From the NCBI GenBank assembly GCA_001574975.1, contig KQ965779.1:62001-126000 (forward strand): DNA of 64,000 nt, given 5' to 3'. Positions 10,219-20,992 of this stretch are shown piece by piece (position 1 is the first letter of the stretch; every line of letters begins with the position of its first letter). The DNA is from Gonapodya prolifera JEL478. Lineage: Eukaryota > Monoblepharomycota > Monoblepharidomycetes > Monoblepharidales > Gonapodyaceae. The notes below the pieces were generated by a model, which was not told the origin of the DNA, did not search any database, and was given only the letters and a program-made list of their open reading frames with translations. The position numbers were made by a program, and so were the translations under genes.

Positions 10219-11729
10219 GTTGCAGAATTGTCAACGATAGGGGGATCGAAGATGAACGTGATGGATTCAGGTATTCGTGTTGCCAGCTTGCTCGTCCACT
10301 TCAATGACAGTCGTACCCCATAGTCACTTGTGATCGCGACGTACTCATAAACAAGACCTCGGGGAGCGCCTGCATGGTTGTCACGTCATAGAATATGCAA
10401 ATTTATTCAGAGTCGCACGCCATTCACATGTTTGATGGGACTCACCGTAAGTTCCCGTCTGATCCCTGGTGGTATCACTGGGAAAGTCCGCAATCACAAT
10501 AAAAGAAGCAGCGCCGTTCCACCAAATTCCGTGTGTGTGAACATGTGGAGACACGGTGAGCTTCTTCAAAGGAAGGCCTCGTTTCGAAAAGTCTGATCCA
10601 GAGTGAAGTCATGGGTGGACTTTGCAAGTCAATTGCAAATTAGTGGGAAACGTACCGTATCCAGAAATGTAAAGGTCGCTGATCGTGCAAAGGTGGGCAC
10701 CGTCACATGAAGCACGTCATGGAATGTTACTGATTCATGCGGCTCACCTATAGTCCCTAGCAAAATCATCAAACTCCGCTTGATCGTAGACCCTATACTC
10801 GAGGTCAAACAGCCGTCTCTCCGCTTTATATCGGAAATCGTTCCCCGAGTGAGTGAACACATTCAAACCTCAAAACCCCCCAAACACTCGCGAGAAGCCA
10901 ACACGACAGTTCTTATTTTATCCTCATCCATTGTCATAAACACGAGCCTCGCTATTGCTGCAGACGTGCCGAAGCTGATCTCCCACATGGGTTCCTCCGT
11001 CTTTGACTGAACTCGCGAGTGACGACCACGCCAGGCTCAACTCGGAAAGGGTACTTTCGCTTCACAGACTCCAGGAGCAGCTCACGACTGTCAGTTAAAT
11101 CGCCGACTTCCTGATGCGGGCGGGTTCTGTTGTCGAAAGTTGGGAACACCGGAACCTCTATTAGCTGATGCTGGTTCATGCGAGCGAGTCTCGGAGGGCC
11201 ACCAGTCCTCCACTGCGGTGCGAGTTCTCCGAGCCAGAGCGTGCCCTCCAGCTTCAAGCGCTTGGACGGCATATTCCAGCGCCCTGAACGAGCATGCGTA
11301 ACCATCGTTTGAGAAATCGTCGCGTAGCGGAACTAGACGGGAAACTTGCGCTCACCAGTATCGCTGCTCCTGCCACGTCCCGGCGATTTCTCGAAAGCTG
11401 TATTGGAGAAACTGGTGGAGACGAAACAGCGGCGGCGTCCAGGTCGTGAGGTACCGGGCACGCCGAGATACTCGAGGAATCTCCCCTGACGCCACCAAAG
11501 ACAACGTACGCTATAACCCATTACTTTGTACAGGATGTTGAAAAAACGCACCAGGTATGCCCATCCCCTTCAACGACCACTCCGAGAAGTTCCCCCACGG
11601 TCTCTCGGCACCTATGTACCCCGGCCTATCCTCACACTCGGGGTCCCTCCCACTTTCCTCGCGGGCGCTCATGAGAGCTCTAAACGCACCCGTCTCTTGT
11701 ACGGATCTGACGCGACGCCGTAGATCCAC
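10219..11729 (-). pseudogene. C-terminal portion of a DUF5054-like glycosidase (host gene, truncated)
   Basis: Several exon-sized pieces run in order on the minus strand. About 11380-11500: F-R-E-I-A-G-T-W-Q-E-Q-R-Y-W. About 11200-11290: L-E-Y-A-V-Q-A-L-E-A-G. About 10930-11010: M-W-E-I-S-F-G-T-S-A-A-I-A-R-L. About 10748-10850: F-D-L-E-Y-R-V-Y-D-Q-A-E-F-D-D-F. 10446-10592: V-H-T-H-G-I-W-W-N-G. About 10219-10369: G-A-P-R-G-L-V-Y-E-Y then R-I-P-E-S-I-T-F-I-F. This order resembles the beta-rich C-terminal half of DUF5054 proteins, which are glycoside-hydrolase-like. The N-terminal catalytic half is not seen upstream of 11729, and the far C-terminus stops at an LTR-like end. Exon joins are incomplete and one phase did not match, so a fragmentary gene is likely. 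Confidence 0.45.
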
Positions 11730-12124
11730 GAGTCGCCCATCTCCCCCTCGACTGGTCGAGGAGGGGCCGGCACTCGGGAGATTTCATGATTGACAGGGAA
11801 TTAGTAAATAATTAGGTGTCAATGCGTGTCATGATGCGCCTAGTCCTGGATTCCGTGATCAGTTCTATCCTCTCTGTTCGCGGCGTGACGCCGAGGGGTG
11901 TCACGTGACGTCAGCTCCCGACAGGCTCTCAACGGGTGTCAGACATTGGGACGGAAAGGTACTCATCGAAAAGAGTGCACCGCACTGTGATGACGAAGTA
12001 GGGTTTACAAAATATTCGGAGGTGTGGAGCAATCAGGCAGCTACGACAATCTCACGCATTAATGAATATTCGAACGCCTTTTCTACCCAGCCACTCCTGT
12101 CTAGTAAGCTCACTGCACACTCGC
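11730..12124. other. Spacer, no gene seen
   Basis: Contains palindromic CACGTGACGTCA at about 11900, also echoed near 9922 (GTCACGTGAC). I see no supported coding sequence. Confidence 0.5.
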
Positions 12125-12930
12125 TCAAAACTTGCAAGCCGCGCCATTCTCCACCGCGACGCTTGGTCTCTGCGACACACTCCCATGCCACTCCCGCACC
12201 GCCTGAAGGTCCTCCGGCACGGGAATCCCAAGCAAAGTCCCGAAATCGACAAGCACCAGTAGCACAATATCGGCCATGGAGAACCCGACGAGGTCCGCCG
12301 GCGTGGCCGTCAGGGGGTCCAAGTCCGCCACGTATACCTCCGTCGGCGCGGGGAAGGTCTCGCGCTTGGCCTTAAAGAGTGCGTCGAACCACTTGAGCTG
12401 GTCCAAATACCGCGCTTTGCACTCGTCGCCAAAGTCCGGGAACCGTTGAACGCCGAGCCTCTGCGTGATGGGAACCGTTGCCGAGTGGTTGTTTCGCCAG
12501 TACACGGACAGGAGAGCGCCGATGCGCTGGTCGGCGCGGCGGATCCACTGGTAGATTGTGGCCGAGGAGACAGGGTCGGCGCCGAACAGTTTGATGGGGG
12601 AGGAGGAGGGGAATGCGGTTTCGAGGTATTGGCAGATGGCGACGGATTCAGAGATGCACTTGCCGGTGGGGAGGCGGAGGGTGGGGACCTGGTTGTGATG
12701 GGGGACGTTGGTACCTCGGAACAACCGTTGCGACGGACGGGCCCACACACCTGACCCGCAGCGTTCCTCTTGAGATGTTCCGCACTCTTGTGCTCGACCT
12801 TCTGCAAGTTGAGTCTCTGGGTCGGGATGCGGGCAAAGTCTCCTCCTTTCTCTCGGAGGAAGATGTGGACGCGGCGGGGGTTTGGGGTGGGCAGGGGTGA
12901 GTCGTAGATAAGATGGTCGGTCAGGGACAT
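12125..12930 (-). CDS. Glutathione S-transferase family protein (copy 2)
   Basis: Exons 12751-12930 and 12125-12688 on the minus strand, phase 0, with a 62-base intron at the same position as in the copy at 566-1382 (between L/A-G-Q and V-P-T/V-L-R-L-P); 247 residues. It shares N-P-R-R-V-H-I-F-L-R-E-K-G, the Q-R-L-N-L-Q-K-V helix, the I-S-E-S glutathione-binding turn and the C-terminal G-F-S-M-A-D-I-V-L-L helix with copy 1. The two are clearly paralogues about 11 kb apart in the same orientation, separated by mobile DNA. Predicted cytosolic detoxification enzyme; substrate unknown. This copy has no visible defects. Confidence 0.88.
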
Positions 12931-13258
12931 GGTGAGACGGTGGCGCTCGGGAGTTTTTCTTTGGATGATGGGAGGTTGTAAGGGGTGGAAGCTTCGAGAG
13001 GCATTGTCAATGGGTGGGACATCAATTGTACCGCCAAGTCTACATGAAAGGAGGAGTAGCGACCCCCACTCCTGATTTCGACGAAGATATGGTGGAAAAA
13101 TTGAACATGTAATGTTGCAGATGCAGAGACAGTCTCGAAGGAAACGAGGAGGCGAGATTGCGGGTCACAGGGCGCAGCTGCGGACAGACGAATTCGCAAT
13201 GAAATCGAACGCGCACTCCACTCTCGCACGCTCATCACGGTCATTCCATCACTCCATA

Positions 13259-14140
13259 ATGTTCATTCGCACTCTTCCTCTCGCCCTCCTCGCCCTCATT
13301 CTTCCTTCTCTCGCTCGGTCGTTCCCCTTCGGCGGAATGCCAGTTTGCTCATACGATGACACGCGCTCCCAAACGTGAGCTCTACCTGTCTTTTTTCACT
13401 GGACAGATACCTTATTCTACCTAACTTGGCCGATGCATTCGCCCTCCCGCTTGGATGGAACGTCGACGTCCTGCAACAGAATGCACATCCAACACGGCGC
13501 GGCCTCTCAGAACCACGCGTCACCCTCACAGCCACTCCCGATGGCAATGGTTACCGGATATCTCTGACGGGCATTTCATCATTCGCGGGCCTCAGTAAGT
13601 CCGCCCCTCCAATCTTCCACCCCATCTCAACCCCAAAACTCACCACCCACGAAGTCCTCTGGGTCCGCGACGCATCAACATCGCAGTACGTCGGCCGCTT
13701 CTTCGTCTCCGAGGACACGGGTCTGCGCGGGAAGGACTGTTCGGGGATGACGGGCGCATGTCGGGGAAATTGAGCACGCTGGAGCATTACGATAGAGATT
13801 ACAAGACCACGCTGTCGTTCGTGTGGATGCCGGATGCGGCGGTGACGAAGGAGACGAGACTTGTTGCCCAGGCGGTTGGTGAGTTGGGGCTACGAGGTGG
13901 TTTGAAGCTTGTTGACGTGGACGTCACCGACAAATACTTCCTTCCATATCACAGTTGTCGAAAGCGACGGCGAGATCTGGTATACCGCCTTTCCCGCCTT
14001 CTTCACCCTCGGAGGTTCGTCCTTCTTCCTTGCACATCAACCCTTCCAACCCCAACGCATGCCTTCCCTCCCTCCCCACAGGCTCCAGCCTCACACCCTC
14101 CCCCCGCACCCACGCCCGCACCTCCCGCCAACTCCACTGA
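13259..14140 (+). CDS. Secreted Reeler-domain-like protein, frame broken by one base
   Basis: Exons 13259-13374, 13407-13594, 13655-13878, 13955-14014 and 14082-14140. It starts with a signal peptide (L-A-L-L-A-L-I-L-P-S-L-A-R-S). Then come G-M-P-V-C, a G-Y-R-I-S-L-T-G-I-S-S-F-A-G-L/I-L-W-V-R stretch, V-G-R-F, a Cys, and late T-L-S-F-V-W-M-P-D and V-V-V-E-S-D strands, matching the order of a Reeler fold. The total is one base short of a whole number of codons. The frame slips in the G-rich stretch near 13738-13755, where one extra G would restore it, so this may be a homopolymer error or a real frameshift. The first intron is only 32 bases. Other reading of the last exon could extend to 14210. 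Function of fungal Reeler proteins is unclear; probably extracellular. Confidence 0.5.
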
Positions 14141-14394
14141 CCCACACGCCGACGTGCCCATGAAGAGCATCGTTGACGACATGGAAGAAGACGACGAGGG
14201 GCACTTTTGATCTACGAGACCACCCGATGGTGGCCAAATACCGGCGCTTTAGGCGCGTGACTATATACCGCGACGCACCTGGTGTGCGTCTCGTATGACT
14301 ACTGTTTTGAGAATGGTGCAAATTGGTTGCGTTGGGTGGCCTGATTACCTGAGCTGTATTGCGATTACATTGTATTCATTTATTTTAGACAATT

Positions 14395-15524
14395 TTGCCA
14401 AGGTTGATGCTGTATTTAATACCGAGAACCCATTACGCAGTCCAGAGGCCGAAGAAAAAGGAGGGACACATGAGATGTTTGGTTGCTGCTGAGGTCACTT
14501 TGTGCCCCAGGAGAATCACCCCCCTCATACAGATGCTCATTCTCGAATCCTCTGAATCGATTGGCAAGCGCGTTGCTATTTTTCACACGAAAACATCTCA
14601 CGATATCATTGTAGAGTTCAGCCACCTTGCCGAATGCCCCGACGACCGAGTCAGTTGCCAGAACATCTCACACAACCTTCTGATCCAAGTGTTCGAGGCC
14701 TGGTACAGCACATCCGTTGACGAATGCCCACCAGCGCTCTCTGGAATGGAGGAATTTTGTGGTCGTGTCCTCCAGTTATTGGGGACAACCGTTCTCTCCG
14801 AGCTATAGTGCGCTCGCTTAGATGTATTGCGCAAAGCTCTTGTCGCCAGCTGTCCTGTGGGCGCAGTTGCAGATGACAGAGCGGTCAGATATCTCGATGA
14901 CACATTCCAGAGTCTGATTGCTCTGTTTCGCGCAAACCCAGACATTGCCGTTCCGATTTTTGGACAGATTAAGAAATTCCTGGATTATGCCGTGGATGTG
15001 GATGATCGTGCTCCAGTCCACGCTCAGACGCCCGGTGCTCCGCCTGCTAGAAAACGAGCCTCGGTAGTGGGTCATTTATTGATGCATCTGGCATCACTCA
15101 TTCCCGAGAATCATGTAAAGGAACTACGCTGTACGGTACTGGCTCACGCAGCGTTTATGCTAAATTTACAGTCGGAGGCCTCAAGGCCTGGTACAGAAAT
15201 ACCAGTTTGCTCAAATTTCTACGCATGTCATCCACCTTTCGGGCAAAAAGCGATATTCGCAACTTCGTATTTGGAGGCACTTGTTACTCGTTTAACTGCC
15301 CAAACCCTGTAATGGTTCCGAGCACTGAATTTCGTGGAGATGACATCTGCCCTTCACCCATGAAATGTTCTCGGTGTCAAAGAGCACGCTATCGCTCACC
15401 AGTGTGTCAGAAAGATGATTGGAAATGGCATAAAGTCGTATGCGGGAGAAGAGAGCTCTCCGAGTTTGATAGAGTTGGGCAAGGATCCAGTGTGGAAGCC
15501 CACCGTATGCCAACTGCCAACTGA
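14395..15524 (+). pseudogene. Decayed MYND zinc-finger gene (host)
   Basis: One frame runs from about 14395 to 15160 with an in-frame TAG at 14806-14808. The frame then shifts before 15190, and a MYND-like end follows at 15340-15450: C-S-R-C-Q-R-A-R-Y then S-P-V-C, W-H-K, V-V-C. The family normally has Cys where this copy has Arg (Y-R-S-P-V-C instead of Y-C-S-P-V-C). MYND fingers are protein-interaction modules. Stop, frameshift and lost zinc ligand together point to a pseudogene. An intact MYND gene lies at 46140-47571 but has a different N-terminus. Confidence 0.55.
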
Positions 15525-15843
15525 ATAAGAACATGATAGATATCAACAACAGAATAGTGAGAAGAGGATGATTGAAATTATAACGTTCGGTAAAACAATT
15601 CAAATCCAAAATGTGTAATGATATGTTAGCGGCAATAGAGACGAAGCTTGCACACATGTAAGATGAAACAGGTACCTCTCGTGTGTCGGGCGAAGCGAAA
15701 TGAGCAACATTTGAACATGAATTCAAGCAGCCTTGCGTTACTCAACTAAACTAACATCCTCCGCCTTCAGAACAGTGGCCACCGCGTCCACAGCACGAAT
15801 TCAACCAGTACACAAACAACTCCCAACCTACCATCCCCACTCC

Positions 15844-16989
15844 ATGCCATCTCCTTCCCTCCCCGCCGAGATCCTCTCCCATGTCTTTTCATTCTGCCAC
15901 CCGTCGTCCTTCCTCGCCTCCGTCCCGCTCGTGTCGCGGCAATGGCGGCAACTCGCGCTCGACTTTCTCGGCCCTGACGGCGTGCTCATCGACGTCCACA
16001 TCGTGCTCACAGCCATGGACGTGCACGAGACGTGGCATGCGTGGCATCGCCCTTCCGCGTACGACCGTTCGAGTATTCTTCACGACAAGTTCCACATTGT
16101 GCCGGAATCCGACACCACGAGGGCCACCAGATTGGCGACGGTGGCAGGAAGCGTCGTCGCCCATCCACCGCACCAATTTCTACCAAGCGACGTCCCCCGC
16201 GTCATATCTGCCGTGCTGGCGCCTCTGGTGGGGTACCCCGTCCGTCCGCGTGTCCAGTCGGTCGACATCTCGCAGTGCTACTACACCATCCCGATTCGGA
16301 CCGCACTGCGCGTGATGAGAGAGCACTTGACCCTCACGGTGTATCAGATTCGGACGCTTAGCCTGTTTTATGAAGCAGCTGCCTTTGACCAACATGTCCA
16401 GGACAGCTCAGCGGACGCTGCAGTCCGCCTTGAAGGTTTCGAGACCATTCACGGAGTGTACGTCACCCCGTACCACAACATTTCAACGCTGAGAGTGGAA
16501 CTCGCGACCTTACTCACCGTGTTTCCCAACCTCACCCGTCTGGGCATGTTTAGGCCCCTAGACGACGCATGGGTCTTCCTCTCCCACCGCGCGGACGAGC
16601 TCCCCACTTATCCGCGCGGGGACGTCACACTTGCGCTTCAGCTTGACGCGTCCAGCCTAACTTCATTCACGCACTTCAGAATCGACGACCAGCTTGTCGG
16701 GTTCAACCACTGCCTCAAAACCCTATTTCCGCACGGGATTCCATGTGTCGAGTTGCACGTGTACAGGGACGGTAGATCACCGCGCGGGGAGCAGATGGAG
16801 CTGGACGTGTGGTGTCGCGTCGCGGCGTCGATTCCTGCAGCGTCCGTCGAGGTGTATACGGATGGCGTGCGGTTTGGTGAGGGTCAGAAGGCCGCGTGGA
16901 GTCAGAGAGTGGTTGAGGCGATAAGAGATGTGGCGAGAGAGAGTGGGAAGAAGTCTGTTAAAGCTGATTTTGTGTATACTAGGGGATAA
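15844..16989 (+). CDS. F-box protein
   Basis: Single exon, 381 residues from the ATG at 15844. The F-box is at residues 4-40: S-L-P-A-E-I-L-S-H-V-F-S-F-C, then F-L-A-S-V-P-L-V-S-R-Q-W-R-Q-L-A. F-box proteins link substrates to SCF ubiquitin ligases through Skp1. The remaining 340 residues resemble a divergent leucine-rich solenoid (N-I-S-T-L-R-V-E-L-A-T-L-L-T-V-F-P-N-L-T-R-L), but no named substrate domain is clear. An upstream in-frame ATG at 15733 would add 37 residues of low-complexity sequence; the start before the F-box is preferred. Confidence 0.75.
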   Translation: MPSPSLPAEILSHVFSFCHPSSFLASVPLVSRQWRQLALDFLGPDGVLIDVHIVLTAMDVHETWHAWHRPSAYDRSSILHDKFHIVPESDTTRATRLATVAGSVVAHPPHQFLPSDVPRVISAVLAPLVGYPVRPRVQSVDISQCYYTIPIRTALRVMREHLTLTVYQIRTLSLFYEAAAFDQHVQDSSADAAVRLEGFETIHGVYVTPYHNISTLRVELATLLTVFPNLTRLGMFRPLDDAWVFLSHRADELPTYPRGDVTLALQLDASSLTSFTHFRIDDQLVGFNHCLKTLFPHGIPCVELHVYRDGRSPRGEQMELDVWCRVAASIPAASVEVYTDGVRFGEGQKAAWSQRVVEAIRDVARESGKKSVKADFVYTRG

Positions 16990-17275
16990 ACTGGGCAGTA
17001 AAAATCCACTGTCCATGTATCCATTTTTTTCATTTTCCACAACCTCGATTCTGCCCCCGATCCTCAAGACACACCCGAAGAAACTCCAACCTCCTCCAAC
17101 GAAGAATTTCCATCTGGCTCGTCGGGGATCTGCTGGAAGATTTTCGAGTTCTCTCGTGTTTGTGAGCTCATGAGTTTCCCGCTTCCTCGCGGACCGGTCG
17201 ACCACGAATTCATCCAAACGACGCGTTTTTCCAGTCGCGTGATACTCCTTCGCGATCCTCCGCAGTTTGTAAAAG

Positions 17276-18940
17276 GTGGTCATTGCTCCCAACTGGAATT
17301 CTGCCAACCCACATACCGCAAATGACCAATCGTTCTCCCTTCCCGACGACCTCTTTTTCGACATCTTTTCATTCTGTGAACCCGGTCCACAACGTCTGCT
17401 CGGATCCAAGCTCGCAAAAGCTCCACTCCGGAGTCGGAGGCCCTCACAAAAACTAGAGGAGCAGAGCTCGAGCGCGAAGCAAACCATCCAAGAAGTCAGT
17501 GCTCCAAATCAATGCTTGACCGAACAAGTGCTGGCTCTACAAGATCAATTTGTGTCGCCTAGTCGAACCATCATCTGGAAGCGAATCCTCTGGGAAAGGC
17601 GATAGTGTTCAAAGGACGGAACTTTCGACACAACGCATTGGTGACCCTGAGCAATCCCACACAACCCGTTTCACGAGGCCGACAATGCGGAAAGGAACTC
17701 ATTTTGAAGGTCAAGGGGACGGTGATGGACAAAGGGAGGCAAGAAGTGATACAGGCATTCGAGACACAGGTAGAGTTGACCTTGTTGAAGGAAAAAGTCG
17801 TTTTGCCCTCTTGACCGTTGCCTCAATATTCTGACATAGGCAACAATTCGGTCGAGCCTAACAGACAAATTCTAGCTGCCGCCCGCCAAATCCTCCAAAA
17901 AAATTCACGGGACTTCGGATATTGGCATGAGTGACGAAGAAATTCTTGAGCGTATGTATAACTCCCAATCCAACGCACACTCTTGGCTCTGATGTCTGAG
18001 AACTGCAACTCCATTATACTTGTCCTACCACTAGACATGTCCACCCCCCCTCCTGGGGCCAGCGACTTCGATCGCATTCTCCGTGAAGGAACGCATTTCC
18101 CGTCAGTGGCAGCCTTCTTCGCACACGTCGAGTCCAAACCCCTCGTCAACGCTCACATGTTGCTCAATCATGCTGGGGAGATGTGATCCTCCACGGGGAC
18201 AAGGACAACGAAGGCAGGGTGATATAGTTTTGCGCCATGCAGGAAGAATAGGTCGTGCCCAGAGTGCAGACAATTAGGTCTGGGAGAAGGACAAGGACGA
18301 GGACGATAATGGAACTGGGAACGATGTTTGAGCTTATCCAGCTTACGAGAGCTGATGTCATGCAGAGTTTGATTGAGTGAGTTTTTCTCGGACTCCTACG
18401 GAATGATCGTCAAGTCAGCGACTAACATCCAAGGATATGTCGCGACGTCCAATCCAACGGAAATGTTGCTCCTTGCTCAATCACACTCCGGACCTGGGTC
18501 CCATCAAGCTCCGTGCCAGTGTCCAACCGCGGAGCTCCTTATTGCCCCGAACTTATTCGTTGCCGTGACCATGTCTCTCCGGATCCTCTTCTTGATTTCA
18601 ACACGCGCCCACCCCACTTCACGCATGACGGAAGAGGATTTTAACATCATATGAGGGCCTACCTTATCGTTCCTCGGTGGTTGGTTGCGAACGAGGTTGA
18701 TGAAGAGTGGGCTCTGAATGCGATGGCAGCAGAGGAGCGTTCCGCAGCGCACAGAGCACCAAGAGGAGGACAAAGAGGCCGGAGCAATCGCGCAGGAAAC
18801 CCTAATATTCGGACTGGAACAGCTCCGTCACAAGGTGTCTGAATCGTGAGAAGCTTAGCGAAGTTTACGAAGCAGAGCTACTCCTACCATCCTGTCACAC
18901 GGGAGCCACTTCCATCCGTGCAGTTCGAAGAGTACCGGGA
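17276..18940 (+). pseudogene. Unrecognised family, copy A (degenerate)
   Basis: It begins with an F-box-like scrap (L-P-D-D-L-F-F-D-I-F-S-F-C) and a coiled-coil-like stretch. Pieces paralogous to copy B at 19141-20954 follow: A-A-A-R-Q-I-L-Q-K-N near 17880, F-P-S-V-A-A-F-F-A-H-V-E-S-K-P near 18100, H-G-D-K-D near 18200, T-W-V-P-S-S and A-P-Y-C-P-E near 18500, Y-L-I-V-P-R-W-L-V-A-N near 18665, and an end P-L-P-S-V-Q-F-E-E-Y-R at about 18910. Several in-frame stops fall between these pieces without matching splice sites, so this copy looks dead. I do not recognise the domain. The conserved tail suggests a secreted or lectin-like fold, which is only a guess. Confidence 0.45.
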
Positions 18941-19140
18941 CGACTGAAGGATGAAGCTCAAGTTCGGTTTCATCAAAGGATGGAGTGGAGGACAAAGTTT
19001 GTGTTTGGATTTGCTGTATCGGTATTTAGTTGTTTCATATAAAGAAGTGAAAACAGTATCGGTCTGAAAATTGAAAATTATCCGGGAAGCTGGAGAACAC
19101 GCTGAGGTTCAACCACTTTTCACAGTCCCCCAGAGGATCG

Positions 19141-20954
19141 ATGTCAACGTTTTCCATCAATCCTGATGCTCCTAGCTTCGAGCCTTATTCCTTCTTGCCT
19201 CTTACTTCTTCAACGAGCGAAAACACCACGGATATCGAACGAAACTTCACGCCTGATGACGGAGGTCCTCCACTCCGGAAGCGAGAGCAGATGTGAGCGA
19301 TTAGCCTGCTTCCTTTGCCGTGGGAGAAGACGGCAGAGGAACTTCAGCGTGAATAAGACGTCCCGTGTCTCACAAGTTATCACCTCCACTACGTTCCACA
19401 GCGGGCTCTGCTGCAATAATAGCTCCTCAGCCATACTCCGCAGATGATTCCAAGGTCCAAATACCGAACGCGGGTAGTGTGTCACCCGATGGTTCCATGA
19501 CGTCACCCGTGACATCCAGCTCGCTTGTGAAAGGCGCACCAGCTGCGGAGAGGTCATCCGAGACGTATATTGCTGATTCAAGTGCAATATTAAGAGACGG
19601 TGCTGAGCTGCGTGGTGGGTGACTCGATTTCTTCTTTGCAAACAGTCCGAGAAATTTGAAATGTCGCGAAACGCTAGAAGTCAATTATACGCCCTCTCCG
19701 CTTTCGCTGAGATCAACTTTCGAATTAAGTGGATCTATCTCCGTCTCCAGCCGAATGCAATTGACGTCCCACGGGCAGATGAGCGAAGCCAGAGAGCGCC
19801 AACAGGGGCTTCGGAGGCATCAGGAGCGAGGGGACAGTGCCATGAAGCGCACAACGGTAAGCATAATATTGGTTTTAGTCTCCCGTCGTTCGTAGCTTCA
19901 TGACTACCAGTTGCGGGAACCCCAGGCACCTTATCCCACTTATCACCTTTAGAGCCGGACCGGCCGAACATTTACTTGCAGATGCTCGACAAAATCTTGC
20001 CGACATGAGGCAGTATTTCATGAACAACGAAGGTGATTGATCATTGATAGATTCCCCTTCTCTAACAAACACGAACATGCAGGTTTCACTCCCGACACGC
20101 GCAGTGCTCCCTTCACCAATCTTGGCAACATGGTCCAAACTGCCACCAACCTTCCCTCGGTATCCGCACTCCTCACCGACATCGAGTCGAAACCATTTGT
20201 TCATGTCCACCTCCGCCTCAACCACGATGAGGTGTTTCTCCATGGGGACAAGGACGAGCGCAGAGTGAGCTGGCGGCGCCTCGAGGAGAGACCAGTCATG
20301 GTGCCGCAGATGCAGGTTGCTGGAACGGGGAGACGACGGAGGGTTGTGGGGACGACGATGGCCGTGGTGGCTGAGTGGGAGAGTGTGACATATCGAAGGG
20401 CAGATGTGACAAAATGTCTGAGGGAGAAAGAAGATCTTCTTGTGGATCAGTCTTCCAGGGTTGTACTGAGGTTTCTAATGTTCACCGCAAATACAGCAAG
20501 TGCCGACAGATTCAAAACAGCGACACCGCTACCACCTGCAACATCACTGTCCGATCGTGGGTCCCGTCGAGCTTGCCCCAGTCGCGTCGCGGCCCACCAT
20601 ACTGCCCCGACACGGCGCGATGGCGAGACCGAGTGCGAATCGATCCTCTGCTCGACTACAACAGTCGGCCTCCCTACTTTCGAGACGTTCATCACATACG
20701 GACCTACACCATTGTACCGCGGTGGATCGTTGCAAACTATTTGGAGGATCCCGGAAGGGTGCCGAACGTGTTGGGAGGTCTTGCGTACCAGCAGGGAGCG
20801 ACTAGCGGGTCAGCGTCAGGACAGACCGGAGATGGGACGGAAGGGGTGTGCATTGCGAGGACTTCAGCCGAGGTTACACGGATGAGCTACTCGTTTCACC
20901 ATGCCACAGGATAGGCACTTCCAGTGGTGAGGTTTGAGGAGTATCGTGGGGATT
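19141..20954 (+). CDS. Unrecognised multi-exon protein, copy B
   Basis: The likely start is the ATG at 19141 (M-S-T-F-S-I-N-P-D-A-P). Ser/Thr-rich exons follow (for example 19400-19615), then a charged helical exon (S-E-A-R-E-R-Q-Q-G-L-R-R) ending at a splice site near 19857. Next come A-D-A-R-Q-N-L-A-D-M-R-Q-Y (about 19980), the block L-P-S-V-S-A-L-L-T-D-I-E-S-K-P (about 20160), H-G-D-K-D-E, and W-V-P-S-S, P-Y-C-P-D, D-P-L-L-D-Y-N and I-V-P-R-W-I-V-A-N (20550-20740). It is paralogous to copy A. Compared with copy A and the remnant at 22236, it has a stop (TAG) at about 20911 where the others read through to P-L-P-x-x-x-F-E-E-Y, so it loses about a dozen terminal residues. Exon joins are only partly resolved; function unknown. 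Confidence 0.45.
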
Positions 20955-20992
20955 GAGGATCAAAAAGCACAGATGGTGAAATAGTTCTTTAT

